Below, piece by piece: positions 21,601 to 29,100 of a DNA stretch of 64,000 bases. How positions within the stretch are numbered: the stretch's first letter is position 1; each line of letters opens with the position of its first letter. The notes below the pieces were generated by a model that was not told where the DNA came from, did not search any database, and worked only from the letters and a program-made list of their open reading frames with translations. The position numbers and the translations under genes are program-made. The DNA is taken from NCBI GenBank assembly GCA_020633555.1, contig JACKDL010000017.1, forward strand, positions 62,001 through 126,000, read 5' to 3'. The DNA comes from Myxococcales bacterium (GTDB taxonomy: Bacteria > Myxococcota_A > Bradymonadia > UBA7976 > UBA1532).

Positions 21601-21613
21601 GCCGGAGCCCTGA
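15623..21613 (+). CDS. giant lipoprotein with 21 calcium-type DNDGDG repeats and PPC-like modules
   Basis: 1996 residues from the ATG at 15623, preceded by a GGGGGG ribosome site; the signal peptide ends at the lipobox LFGC (Cys22). A Gly-rich tether follows (GGAGGEGGEGGAGGMGG and similar, to about residue 90). Then come five Asp-rich repeats in a row of the type DNDGDGLIDLADPGC, resembling thrombospondin type 3/dockerin calcium loops. After that, eight pairs of such repeats (an LADPGC type followed by a YPADP or FPNDP type, each pair bounded by cysteines) alternate with beta-rich ~110-residue modules. These modules (nine in all) look like bacterial pre-peptidase C-terminal (PPC) domains: VFELTL, DSALHMRTVCDDADAQVACDDDGG, LEAGRYFFFADGF. 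I infer a rigid calcium-stabilised surface stalk. No enzyme domain is present. Terminates in a Pro-rich tail. Confidence 0.85.
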   Translation: MSSSGWKAWAVAAASCALLFGCVADEGGDGAADDGTGQPEAGIRLDMGAGGAGGEGGEGGAGGMGGQGGEGGMGGMGGQGGMGGEGGAPPPACSDGVDNDQDGQIDHPADPGCESPEDDDETDPPMMNQCADGLDNDGDGAVDLADSDCVNGLDPTEDGQDAVTACSNGLDDDQDGITDFPMDPGCGAAGDDDEADPAAPRACGNGMDDDGDGAIDFPNDPGCQGVGDPDETDPAVLPACGNGIDDDGDGATDYPADSGCTSAADPAEASSCPAGVEVIDLNAHLADNESWEGSTEGGSAALQGSCGGGAGPERVFAYRVSRELRRIAFRTDNEFTAVPTVVYIKNDCEVAEDLACNRGAGETPGTVARLDEPAQGLYYVVVDTGSRVVGPGNFRLTVEETAAPHCRDGVDNDGDGLLDLADPGCVSPDDEDEADPEAVPECADGIDNDQDGAIDYPADMDCTAAGVDRERPLCGIDFPNVVEVGQDGAQLVVDLEEGMSLAEPSCVFLETGTEYVVQLTLDDPSDVAYELSVEGPPDGIPPTVAMYLRSDCADANSEMACTSAAGAGTLRGLEAGTYFLFVDAAGIVPPGTAINLTLAPSSNVRQCNDGLDNDDDGVIDLADPGCEQGMDNNEADPLMPPACADGVDNDGDGAIDWPADAECRAAGDLDERLSCEATDDVIAVGMDGGAFDYDTADGRQGLFGSTCAGGAGSPEQVFELTLTGPARVVAEITAFAGDSALHMRTVCDDADAQVACDDDGGDGLLSRLSFNRLEAGRYFFFADGFGANRAGAGTIEFTVEALEVPECMDEADNDGDGLVDAADPGCETPFDATEADPAAPPACADMVDNDDDGLIDFPNDPGCHAAGGPIETDHCAAGLPLIEVGQAGGDFPFRSGDGGNLTRGSCGVGDGLEQVFAVTLDDPSNVTVTVTDEAGAPAPTVMYMRADCDDAAGEAACSTNGTLRGRQLDRGTWYVFIERGRDVAAPAGDWTATFAIESLITQCNDQIDNDGDMLIDFADPGCFDGRDNDETDPAVLPECADGVDNDEDGATDYPEDEDCLTAGGLTEATRCAEVQAIEVGQAGGVFNINPADAPDGAYESSCDGGGVGEDTVFALTLEERSRITVETLDVEGGNASHIVSLRSACDDPASELECKSSFTARLSVGELMPGTYFIVAERDLFGDEGAFDVAITVESLVRECNDEVDNDDDGLIDLDDPGCERATDDDETDPAEAPECSDGIDNDDDGVIDYPNDDGCPAAGDDSEILRCEGSDNVIEVGQEGGRFQGNSAGNGDNYNGAACGGGGRSEEQVFQLTLDFPSLVTAEIVAADFDTMMFARAGNCDEGAFIDCDDDGGAGLLSLLDFGGQVLEPGVYYIYADAFSAGNAGAIEVDFRIVSQVAQCNDLADNDGDGLIDLADPGCVEGLDDDEADPAEVPQCADGVDNDLDGLIDFPNDPECAAAGGDIEAPFCLAMPGDLPVIPGPVGGVIAVDPDEAGADAFQASCGNGAGGEAVQVLQLPVRSVVAVAVEGVDGAAANSVVSIRGICDDVDTQVLCKGSFTARSQATLEAGTYYVIVDSTAAADPAPFNLIVDIQPLITECNDEVDNDDDGLIDLADPGCTFELDLSEADPDVAPECADGVDNDEDGLIDFGEDPECYAAGTPSELAACAQLDEVVLWAGDPVVVAPNAEGRDVYAATCGNQENGEVAIGVQIAELSNFTVSVTDANGEPVTAVVGIRRACDVADTEVACKGAFSDAVTVSSAEPGLYYLIVDADQAVVDDITVTVDVVSLIGPCNDEVDNDEDGLIDLADPGCAGPFGASEDDPAEAPVCADGLDNDDDGATDFPDDPECQAAGWGFEELVCLAEAPVAVLVDEGAQLVLNTVGTGNDYEATCGGSARSAEQVVLLRLSAAADVTVETTNSDFDTVLYIRTVCDDAEAEIACDDDGGAGTQSLIASNLEAGDYYIFVDGFGAGDGGNTTLVVTVDDGAMPPPPAPEP
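15760..15895 (+). repeat. Gly-Gly-X coding repeat tract
   Basis: Imperfect tandem repeats built on GGCGGCATGGGCGGC encode the Gly-Gly-(Met/Glu/Gln/Ala) tether just behind the lipidated cysteine. Spacing is in multiples of 3 and it lies wholly inside the lipoprotein gene, so it is a low-complexity coding tract prone to slippage rather than a separate element. Confidence 0.75.
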
Positions 21614-21625
21614 GCCCCGCGCGCC

Positions 21626-21643
21626 CCGGCCGACGCTGGCCGG
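21626..21643 (+). terminator. hairpin after the calcium-repeat lipoprotein
   Basis: CCGGCC / GGCCGG, a perfect 6-bp stem with a 6-nt loop, starts 12 bp after the stop codon. A short mixed G/T stretch follows but not a T-run. Confidence 0.4.
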
Positions 21644-21706
21644 TTGGCGTGAGCCCGCCCCCCCGTGCCATCATCCGGACCTCGCCGCACAGCCACCGAG
21701 GCCCGG

Positions 21707-22567
21707 ATGATGCGCGTCCTGCTGATCCCCCTCCTTCTGTCCGCGCTGGCCCCCGTGGCGGTGGCTGCCGCGCCCCGTCCGCTTCTGCGCATCTGCACTG
21801 GCGCGAAAGGCGGGGGCTACCACCACGTGGGCGTGGGCCTGGCCAAGGCGCTGGCCGACACGGTCGAGGTCGAGGTCATCCAGACCCACGGCTCGTGGGA
21901 GAACCTCGAGGCCATCGACCAGGAGCCCCGGCGCTGTGACGCCGTGATCGCGCAGGAGGACGCCTACGCGCTCTACCAGTTCGAGAAGCCCGAGAGCCGG
22001 CTGACCATGGATCGCATGGTCACCCTGTACGCCGAGGCCGTTCACCTGATCTGCAACCGGACCGTGCAGGCGGATGACGTGGCGGGTCTCCACCCGCAGC
22101 GGCACCGGATCCTGGTGAACCAGTACGGCTCGGGGACCTACATCACCTGGCGGCTGTTCGGGCGGCTCGATCCCAGCTTCGCCCGCTACAAGGCGAGCGA
22201 GCTGCCCCTGGAGGAGGGGCTGCTGAAGGTGGTCGATGGGGTCGAAGCCCAGTGCATGGTCATGGTGAGCCAGCCGGGGCAGGGGACCGCGCGTCTCGCC
22301 GACCGTGGCTTCGGCGACAAGCTGAAGCTGCTCACCATCGACGCCGAGGCGCTTCACGCCAAGGTGGGCCGCGACCGGCGCCCGGTATACCGCACCCAGC
22401 CGGTCGATCCGCAGACCTACCCGAGGCTGTTGGACAAGCCACGGGCCACCCAGGTGGTGGACGCCGTGTTCTTCGCCAGCCCCCAGTGGAAGGCCCGCCA
22501 TCCCGACGCCGCCGCCGCGCTGGCCCGGGCACTGCTGACGCTGGTGGCGGAGCTGCGGACCCGCTGA
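21707..22567 (+). CDS. TAXI-family-like periplasmic solute-binding protein
   Basis: 286 residues. Start chosen at ATG 21707 (GAGG just upstream), giving a signal peptide MMRVLLIPLLLSALAPVAVA cleaved near AAA-PR. The mature N-terminus LRICTGAKGGGYHHVGVGLAKAL matches the TAXI pattern (strand, G-x-GG-x-Y, helix). Further on come VEVIQTHGSWENLEAI, CDAVIAQEDAYALY, and a type II periplasmic-binding fold. TAXI proteins deliver substrates to TRAP transporters, but no TRAP membrane subunit lies nearby, so this is an orphan. The ligand cannot be told from the sequence. It ends 7 bp from the convergent alkyltransferase-like gene. Confidence 0.75.
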   Translation: MMRVLLIPLLLSALAPVAVAAAPRPLLRICTGAKGGGYHHVGVGLAKALADTVEVEVIQTHGSWENLEAIDQEPRRCDAVIAQEDAYALYQFEKPESRLTMDRMVTLYAEAVHLICNRTVQADDVAGLHPQRHRILVNQYGSGTYITWRLFGRLDPSFARYKASELPLEEGLLKVVDGVEAQCMVMVSQPGQGTARLADRGFGDKLKLLTIDAEALHAKVGRDRRPVYRTQPVDPQTYPRLLDKPRATQVVDAVFFASPQWKARHPDAAAALARALLTLVAELRTR

Positions 22568-22574
22568 GCCGGCG

Positions 22575-22919
22575 TCAGTCGTCGAACCGGTAGCGATACC
22601 GCGCCAGCACGATCACACCCGCCGGCGAGAACTCGATGCCCTCCGCCTCCAGGTGCTGTCGCTGGACGATGGCGCGCACCGTGTCCCCCTTGAAGCTGAT
22701 CCGCCCCCGGCCGTTGATGACCCGGTGCCACGGCACTGTGTCGTCGCGCAGCGCGGCCAGCGCGAAGCCCACATGCCGGGCGACCCGGGGTGAGCCGAGG
22801 ACGGTGGCGACGTCGCCGTAGGTGCTGACGCAACCGGGCGGGATGCGCCGCACCACGGCGTAGACCCTGGTGTTGAAACCGGGCGAAACCACCCGCGGCT
22901 CCTGGCTTTGCGACGACAC
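22575..22919 (-). CDS. alkyltransferase-like (ATL) DNA-binding protein, MGMT family
   Basis: 114 residues from the GTG at 22919, which has a strong GAGGAGGG ribosome site; a longer frame upstream lacks one. The MGMT DNA-binding domain is clear: VYAVVRRIPPGCVSTYGDVA, ARHVGFALAALRDD, then PWHRVINGRGRISF. In O6-methylguanine-DNA methyltransferase this last motif is PCHRV with the acceptor cysteine; here Trp64 replaces it. That is the hallmark of ATL proteins, which bind O6-alkylguanine without repairing it and steer lesions into nucleotide excision repair. Stand-alone gene, convergent with the TAXI protein and divergent from the first giant gene. Confidence 0.92.
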   Translation of the reverse strand: MSSQSQEPRVVSPGFNTRVYAVVRRIPPGCVSTYGDVATVLGSPRVARHVGFALAALRDDTVPWHRVINGRGRISFKGDTVRAIVQRQHLEAEGIEFSPAGVIVLARYRYRFDD

Positions 22920-23052
22920 GCAGCCCTCCTCGCCGGCGCCTGCGAGCCGGCTGATGGCCCCGCCATGGGCGAGTTGGAATTTTCCAGTCGGTGTGACCAA
23001 CCGGAGCAAGCATCCGTCATTCTTGGACTTTTCTTCGAAGTTTTTGCGGACG

Positions 23053-23081
23053 TTGAGAAGGCCTTGGAAGCGAAGTAGCGT
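23053..23081 (+). promoter_or_regulatory. candidate sigma70 promoter of first giant gene
   Basis: TTGAGA (5/6 to consensus), 17-bp spacer, TAGCGT, about 40 bp before the ATG, in a 203-bp divergent gap whose middle is notably T-rich. Best promoter-like pair seen in the window. Confidence 0.5.
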
Positions 23082-23122
23082 TAGGCACGGCCCGGTGTCG
23101 GGGTCGTAGGGGGTGACATCCG

Positions 23123-26100
23123 ATGAATTGGTGGAAGCGCGGGGCGCTCGGCGTCGCCGTAATGGCCGGGTTGGCCATTCCGACGCTGGCGCAGGCTCAG
23201 GAGCAGGACCAGGTCCTTCTGGTCCCCTATTCTCAGAAGAATCCGCAGTTGCCGCACCCGGCCCATGAGGGTGCGCAGATCACGTTGAAGGGCATCATTC
23301 GCAACGCCCAGTGCGGTGCCTACGATGTCACCTGGGACGTCAACCGCGACAACGTCTACAACGACTACACCCGGCGGGTGGGTCGCGACGGGACGACCTT
23401 CAACGTCCAGGATATCGGGCGTACGTTCCTGGTCCCCAACGTCGATCGCGACCAGAGCTACAACATCAACGTGAAGGTGCGGAACACCTGCACCGGCGCT
23501 GAGAAGTTCGGCACCTTCCGCCTGTTCATCTACAACTTCCGGCCCAGCAACGACCCCCGCCAGTGGACTGACGAGCAGATCGAGATCATGGCCACCATGG
23601 CCGTGCAGGAGTCGCTCTGGTACCACCACCGGCAGATGAACGACATCGCGGAGCGCGACACCTCGACCATCCGCGGTCGTTCCCCCTACGCCGCCGCCAC
23701 CAACCTGGCCTTCTGGCAGTTCACCACCAACGGTCACCTGCCCGCCTACCCCCCCGGGCGGATCAACCGGCACGGGATCAACCTGCCGAACGGCTGGGAA
23801 GCGGAGAACGACCGGCGCTGGAACGTGGATCCCTACGCCGAAACCGTCATCCGCCACATCAACTGGCTGACGCAGTACTACTACCGCGGCGCCCTGGGGG
23901 CGGCCGAGGAAGAGAACACGCACGGCTACCGTTGGAACGGCAACCGCTTCGTGGCCGAGCGGATCAACCGGTTGGCCAACACCTCGGATGGTCACGGTGT
24001 ACGGTCCTACGGCGACGCCAACACCTACTACATGGGCATGAACCTGGGTGCGCTGGCCACCGCCCTCCCGGCGCTGGCGGGGACGCCGCTGCAGAACGGC
24101 CCGGCCGGGTGGCTCTGGGAGCGGTACATCCAGGAGATCACCGACTGGCTCGGGAACATGCAGATCGACCTGGGCTGCTCCTTGGGTGGCTGGTACTACA
24201 ACACCCAGACCGCGGGCGACGGGGCGTGCCACCTGGGTGACTTCTCGACGACCCAGTGGGCCTTCGTGGGTCTGGAGTCGGTGTCGGTCATCGGCGAGCC
24301 CTACGACGTCTACGTGAACAACCGGCACAAGTACCGGGTGGCGTACCAGATCCTGTCGAACCAGCAGGCGGACGGCGGCGCGGCCTACGACAACCGCGAT
24401 GGCGGCGGCAACCGTGGGTCCGACTTCAAGATGACCGGCGGCGCCATCCTGGCGCACCGCATGATCGGCACGCACAACATGCAGGCCGACAACGTGGTGC
24501 CGTTCCCCGACGAGGCGACCACCATTCCCGACAACCTGCGGCGACGCTTCGGCTACCCGGCGAACGCCCCCCTGACCCGCAAGATGCTGGTGGACAGCTA
24601 CAACCGGCACCTGGCCTACCAGGCGCTCTGGTTCAACCAGCGCAAGGTGTTCGGTTCCCACTGGCTCGACGGCAACTGGCAGCACGGTGACTACCTGTGC
24701 GGCAACACCAACGCCGTCTACAACGCGGGTCGCTGCGGCAACACCTACACCATGTACTCGAGCCAGAAGGGCTACGCGACGGGTCTGCCGACGCTGGAGC
24801 GCGTCGGCCAGTGGGATTGGCGCCGCATGTACACCACCTACTACATGCGCGCCCAGGACCGCGGGATGGACGTCAACAACCCGCTGACCGGCTACGACTC
24901 CTTCGGGCGGGTGACGGACGACTACTGTGAGACCACCTCGGTGACCTGTGGCTGGGGCTCGGGCCACCTGGGCGCCGCCATGGGCGGCCTGGTCATGACC
25001 CCGACCGTGTTCAACCCGCCCCCCGTGCCCTTGGCGACGGTGCAGCCGAACCGGGTGACCGAGGGCTGCTCGGGCGCGAACGCGGGCCGGGTGATCTTCG
25101 ACCACAGCGAGTCGTTCCACCCGGACGCGGGGGCGACCATCGTGGCGTACCAGTGGGACGTGGACAGCTCGCCGGCAGGCGGTGGCCTGTGGTGGGACAA
25201 CAACGGGCAGCCGGACTTCCAGACCGACGACCCGAACGTGCCGTTTGAGTTCCAGTACCTGACCCGCGGCAACTACACCGCGACGCTGCGGGTGGTGGAC
25301 TCGGCGGGCCAGACGAAGACGACGACGGTGACGGTGACCGTGGACGCGGCGGCGAACCTGCCGCCGGATGTGGGCCACGGCGGCCCGTACGCCCTCGAGG
25401 TGGGCCAGAACCTGCAGCTGCGCTCGAACGTCACCGACCAGAACCTGGCCTGCGGCGACGCCGTGACGGTGGCCTGGGACCTGGACAACGACGGGGCCTT
25501 CGACGACGCGAACGGGGCCAGCCCGAACGTGGCGTGGGCGGTGCTGCAGAACCTGCCGGTGGGGCAGGCGAACCGGGTGCGGGTCCGGGCGCGGGACCTG
25601 GCCGGCGCGGAGTCCATCGCCGAGACGACGTTGACCATCTACCCGCGGGATCCGGTGGCGCGGGGCCGGGCGAACCCGAACCCGGCGGCGTGCCGGGCGG
25701 AGGTGACCTTCGACGGGTCGGCCTCGTCGCACCCGAACCCGAACCGGGCGATCTCGCAGTACGACTGGAACGTGGACGGCGTGGGCGGCAACGACGGCAC
25801 GGGCCAGATCTTCCGGTACGTGTACCCGGCGTTCGGCGACTACAACGTGACGCTGACGGTGCGTGACGACCTGGGGCGGACGAACTCCACGAGCTTCGTG
25901 GTGAACGTGAACCAGGGCAACCAGCCGCCGGTGGCGCGGGTGGCCAGCAACGCGATCACGGTGCTGGAGGGCGACGCGCTGACGCTGGACGGGCGGGGCT
26001 CGACGGATCCGAACACGAACTGCGGCGACTCCATCGTCAGCTACGCGTGGGACATCAACGGCAACGGCAGCTTCGCGGACGCGGTGGACATCGCGAACAG

Positions 26101-29100
26101 CGCGAACCCGACGCTGCAGTGGGCGGCGCTGCTGGCGGCGGGCCTGCGGGTGGCGGATCCGGCGACGGGTCTGCCGACGAACACGGTGACGCTGCGGGTG
26201 ACCGACGAGTTCGGGCGGACGGCGACGGCGCCGGTGACGGTGACGCTGCTGGAGGCGCTGCCCGAGGTGGTGGTGGTGCAGAACCCGAACCCGGCCTCGG
26301 TGCGGCTGGACAACGGCCTGCTGCAGACGGCGCTGGACGGGCGCGAGTCGCGCTCGCCGGTGCCCGGCGTGACCATCCAGACCTTCGACTGGGACCTGGA
26401 CAACGACGGCGTCTTCGAGACCGCCAACCGCGCCGTGGTGAACTTCCAGCGCGTGGTGCCCGAGGGCGATCGCCAGCCGGGCCGGCTGCCCCGCTACACG
26501 GTGGGTCTGCGGGTGACCGACAGCACCGGCCGGACCAACACGGGCACCTACGAGGTGGTGCTGACCGTGCCCCCCACGCCGCCCACGGCGGACGCGGATC
26601 CGACGGATCCGCCGGAGCGGGGCTACGACATCCTGGTGGGCGAGGATCTGGCGCTGGACGCCTCGCAGTCGAGCGATCCGGACTCGGCGCAGGCGGGCGA
26701 CTACCTGCGGTTCTTCCGCTGGGACCTGACCTACAACGCGGCGGACGGCTTCCGGGCCGACATCACCCGGCAGGCGGCCAACGCGCAGGAGCAGCAGGCG
26801 GCGTCGCGGACGGTCGTGACCTGGGCGCAGCTCCAGGCGGCCGGCATCAACGGGCCGGGCACCTACACCATCAGGGTGCAGGTGGAGGACATCACCAACC
26901 TGACCAGCGAGGACTCGGCGCCCCTGCGGGTGCACGCGGTGGCCCCGGTGGCGCAGTTGCAGGCGAACCCGAACCCCGCGGCCTGCGGTGGCCGGGTGAC
27001 CTTCGACGCGAGCGCCTCGACCCACCCGCACCCCGGCATCGACATCGTGGGCTACGCCTGGGACTTCGACGGGGATGGCAACGCGGACGCGGCGGGTGAG
27101 GTGACCACCCGGCAGTTCGACGCCTTCACCTTCGGCCAGCCCAACACGGTGGCGCTGACGGTGACCGACAGCCGCAACAACACCGCCACCGCCTCGGTGG
27201 ACATCACGGTGGATCAGGGCAACCGGGCGCCGACGCCGGTGGCCGGTGGCTTCCGGGACCCGAACGGCCTGGTGACTGGCCCGTACGTGATCGTGGCGGG
27301 CGAGGGGCTGGCGCTGAGCGCGGCGGGCTCGGTGGATCCGGACGCGGCGTGCGGCGACAGCATCCAGTCGTACGCGTGGCGGCTGGGGGCCAACGGGAAC
27401 CTGGGGAACGGCGCGCAGCGGAACCTGACCTGGGCGCAGCTCCAGGCGGCGGGCGTGAACGGGGTGGGCGACTACGACATCACCCTGACGGTGACCGACC
27501 GGTTCGGCGAGGCGGCCTCGGGCCTGGCGACGCTGCGGGTGGTCAACGGCCCCGAGGCGGTGGCCACGGCGAACCCGGCGCGGACGGGCTGCGGCAACGT
27601 GGTGGAGTTCTCGGCGCTGAACTCGCGGTTCTTCGGGCCGGTGGCCCAGGGCTACGGGATCCAGACCTACGCGTGGGACCTGGACGGCGACGGGCAGTAC
27701 GACGACGCGAACGGCCCGGTGGTGGAGCGCCCGGCGGTGGCCCTGCCCGACGCGCAGGGTCGGATCCGGGTGGTGGCGGGGCTGCGGGTGACCGACGGCC
27801 TGAACCACTCCGACACGACCGAGGTGGTCGTGACCATCGACGTGCAGAACCTGCCGCCGGTGGCCAACGCGGGCGGGCCGTACACGACGGGCCCGGTGCA
27901 GGGCGGCTTCGCGGACGTGACCCTGGACGGGCGCGGCTCGCTGGATCCGAACGCGCCGTGCGACGCGGTGGCGCTGTACAAGTGGGACACGGACGGCGAC
28001 GGGCGGTACGGGGCGGACGACAACCCGGCCGACCTGGTGGGCGCGACGGTCCGCTACAACAGCAACAACTGGCGGGTGAACACGGTCGACACCGTGCGGC
28101 TCGTCGTCTGCGACCAGAACGGCCTGTGCAGCGCGCCGGCCGAGGCGAGCGTGAACGTGCTGGACGTGGCGCCCCCCGAGGGTGAGCTGCTGAGCCCCCG
28201 CGCCGATCAGGCCGACAACTGCCTGGCGGGCGGGAACTTCAACATCGACCTGCGGGTGAGCGATCCGGCGGGCAACCCCATCACGGCCACGGCGACCATC
28301 GCGGGCGTGAACGCGGGCCAGGCGCAGATCGATCCGCCGAACGACGGCTCGGCGGTGCCGCTGACCATCGTGGTGAACGGCAACGCGGTGCCCGAGGGTC
28401 GCCACGAGATCGTGGTGACCCTGCGCAACAACCAGAACGCCACCACCGAGGTGACCTCGGGCGGCCGGTTGACCTTCGACCGGACGGCGCCGGTGGTGAC
28501 CATCGGGGCCAACCTGGGCGACGGGGTCTGCTACAACCCGAACGGGGTGCCGCAGGCGGCGGTCAACGTGAACGACGCGCTGGATCCGGCGCCGTCAACG
28601 AACCGGCAGACGCTGGAGGACGGCTGCGGCCGGACGCTGCGGGTGACGGCGACGGACGCGTGCGGCAACAGCGGCGTGGCCGAGCGTGACTACCTGCTGG
28701 CGCTGCCGGTGGAGGTGACCATCAACGGCGTGGCCGAAGGCGCGCTGGTCGCCGACGCGCGAGTGACCTGGGACGTGATCGGGCCGGCGGCGTGCGCGAG
28801 CAACGTGGCGGCGCGGTACTCGCGCAACGGCGGGGCGGCGGTGAACTACCCCGAGGACCAGCTGCTGAACCAGGCGGGCAACTACGCGATGACCGTGTCG
28901 GTGGCGAACTGCAACGGCGTGGCGCGCGATCAGATCCGCAACTTCTCCATCAACGCGCCGCCGACGGCGGTGGCGATCACGGCGGGGCACCCGAACCGGG
29001 ACCCGAACCTGCCGAACGCGTACGTGGCGGTGGAGGGTGCGGGGCTGCAGCTGAACGCGAGCGACTCGCTGGCGCCCGAGGCGGGCGACAACGTGGCGGC

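Noticed and set aside
22575..23009. Active O6-methylguanine methyltransferase starting at 23009
   Set aside because: The acceptor Cys is Trp, and the longer start lacks a ribosome site while GTG 22919 has GAGGAGGG.
23080..23100. GGCACGGCCCGGTG resembling a sigma54 -24/-12 element
   Set aside because: The second half lacks the GC dinucleotide at the required 10-bp distance; the -35/-10 pair just upstream fits better.
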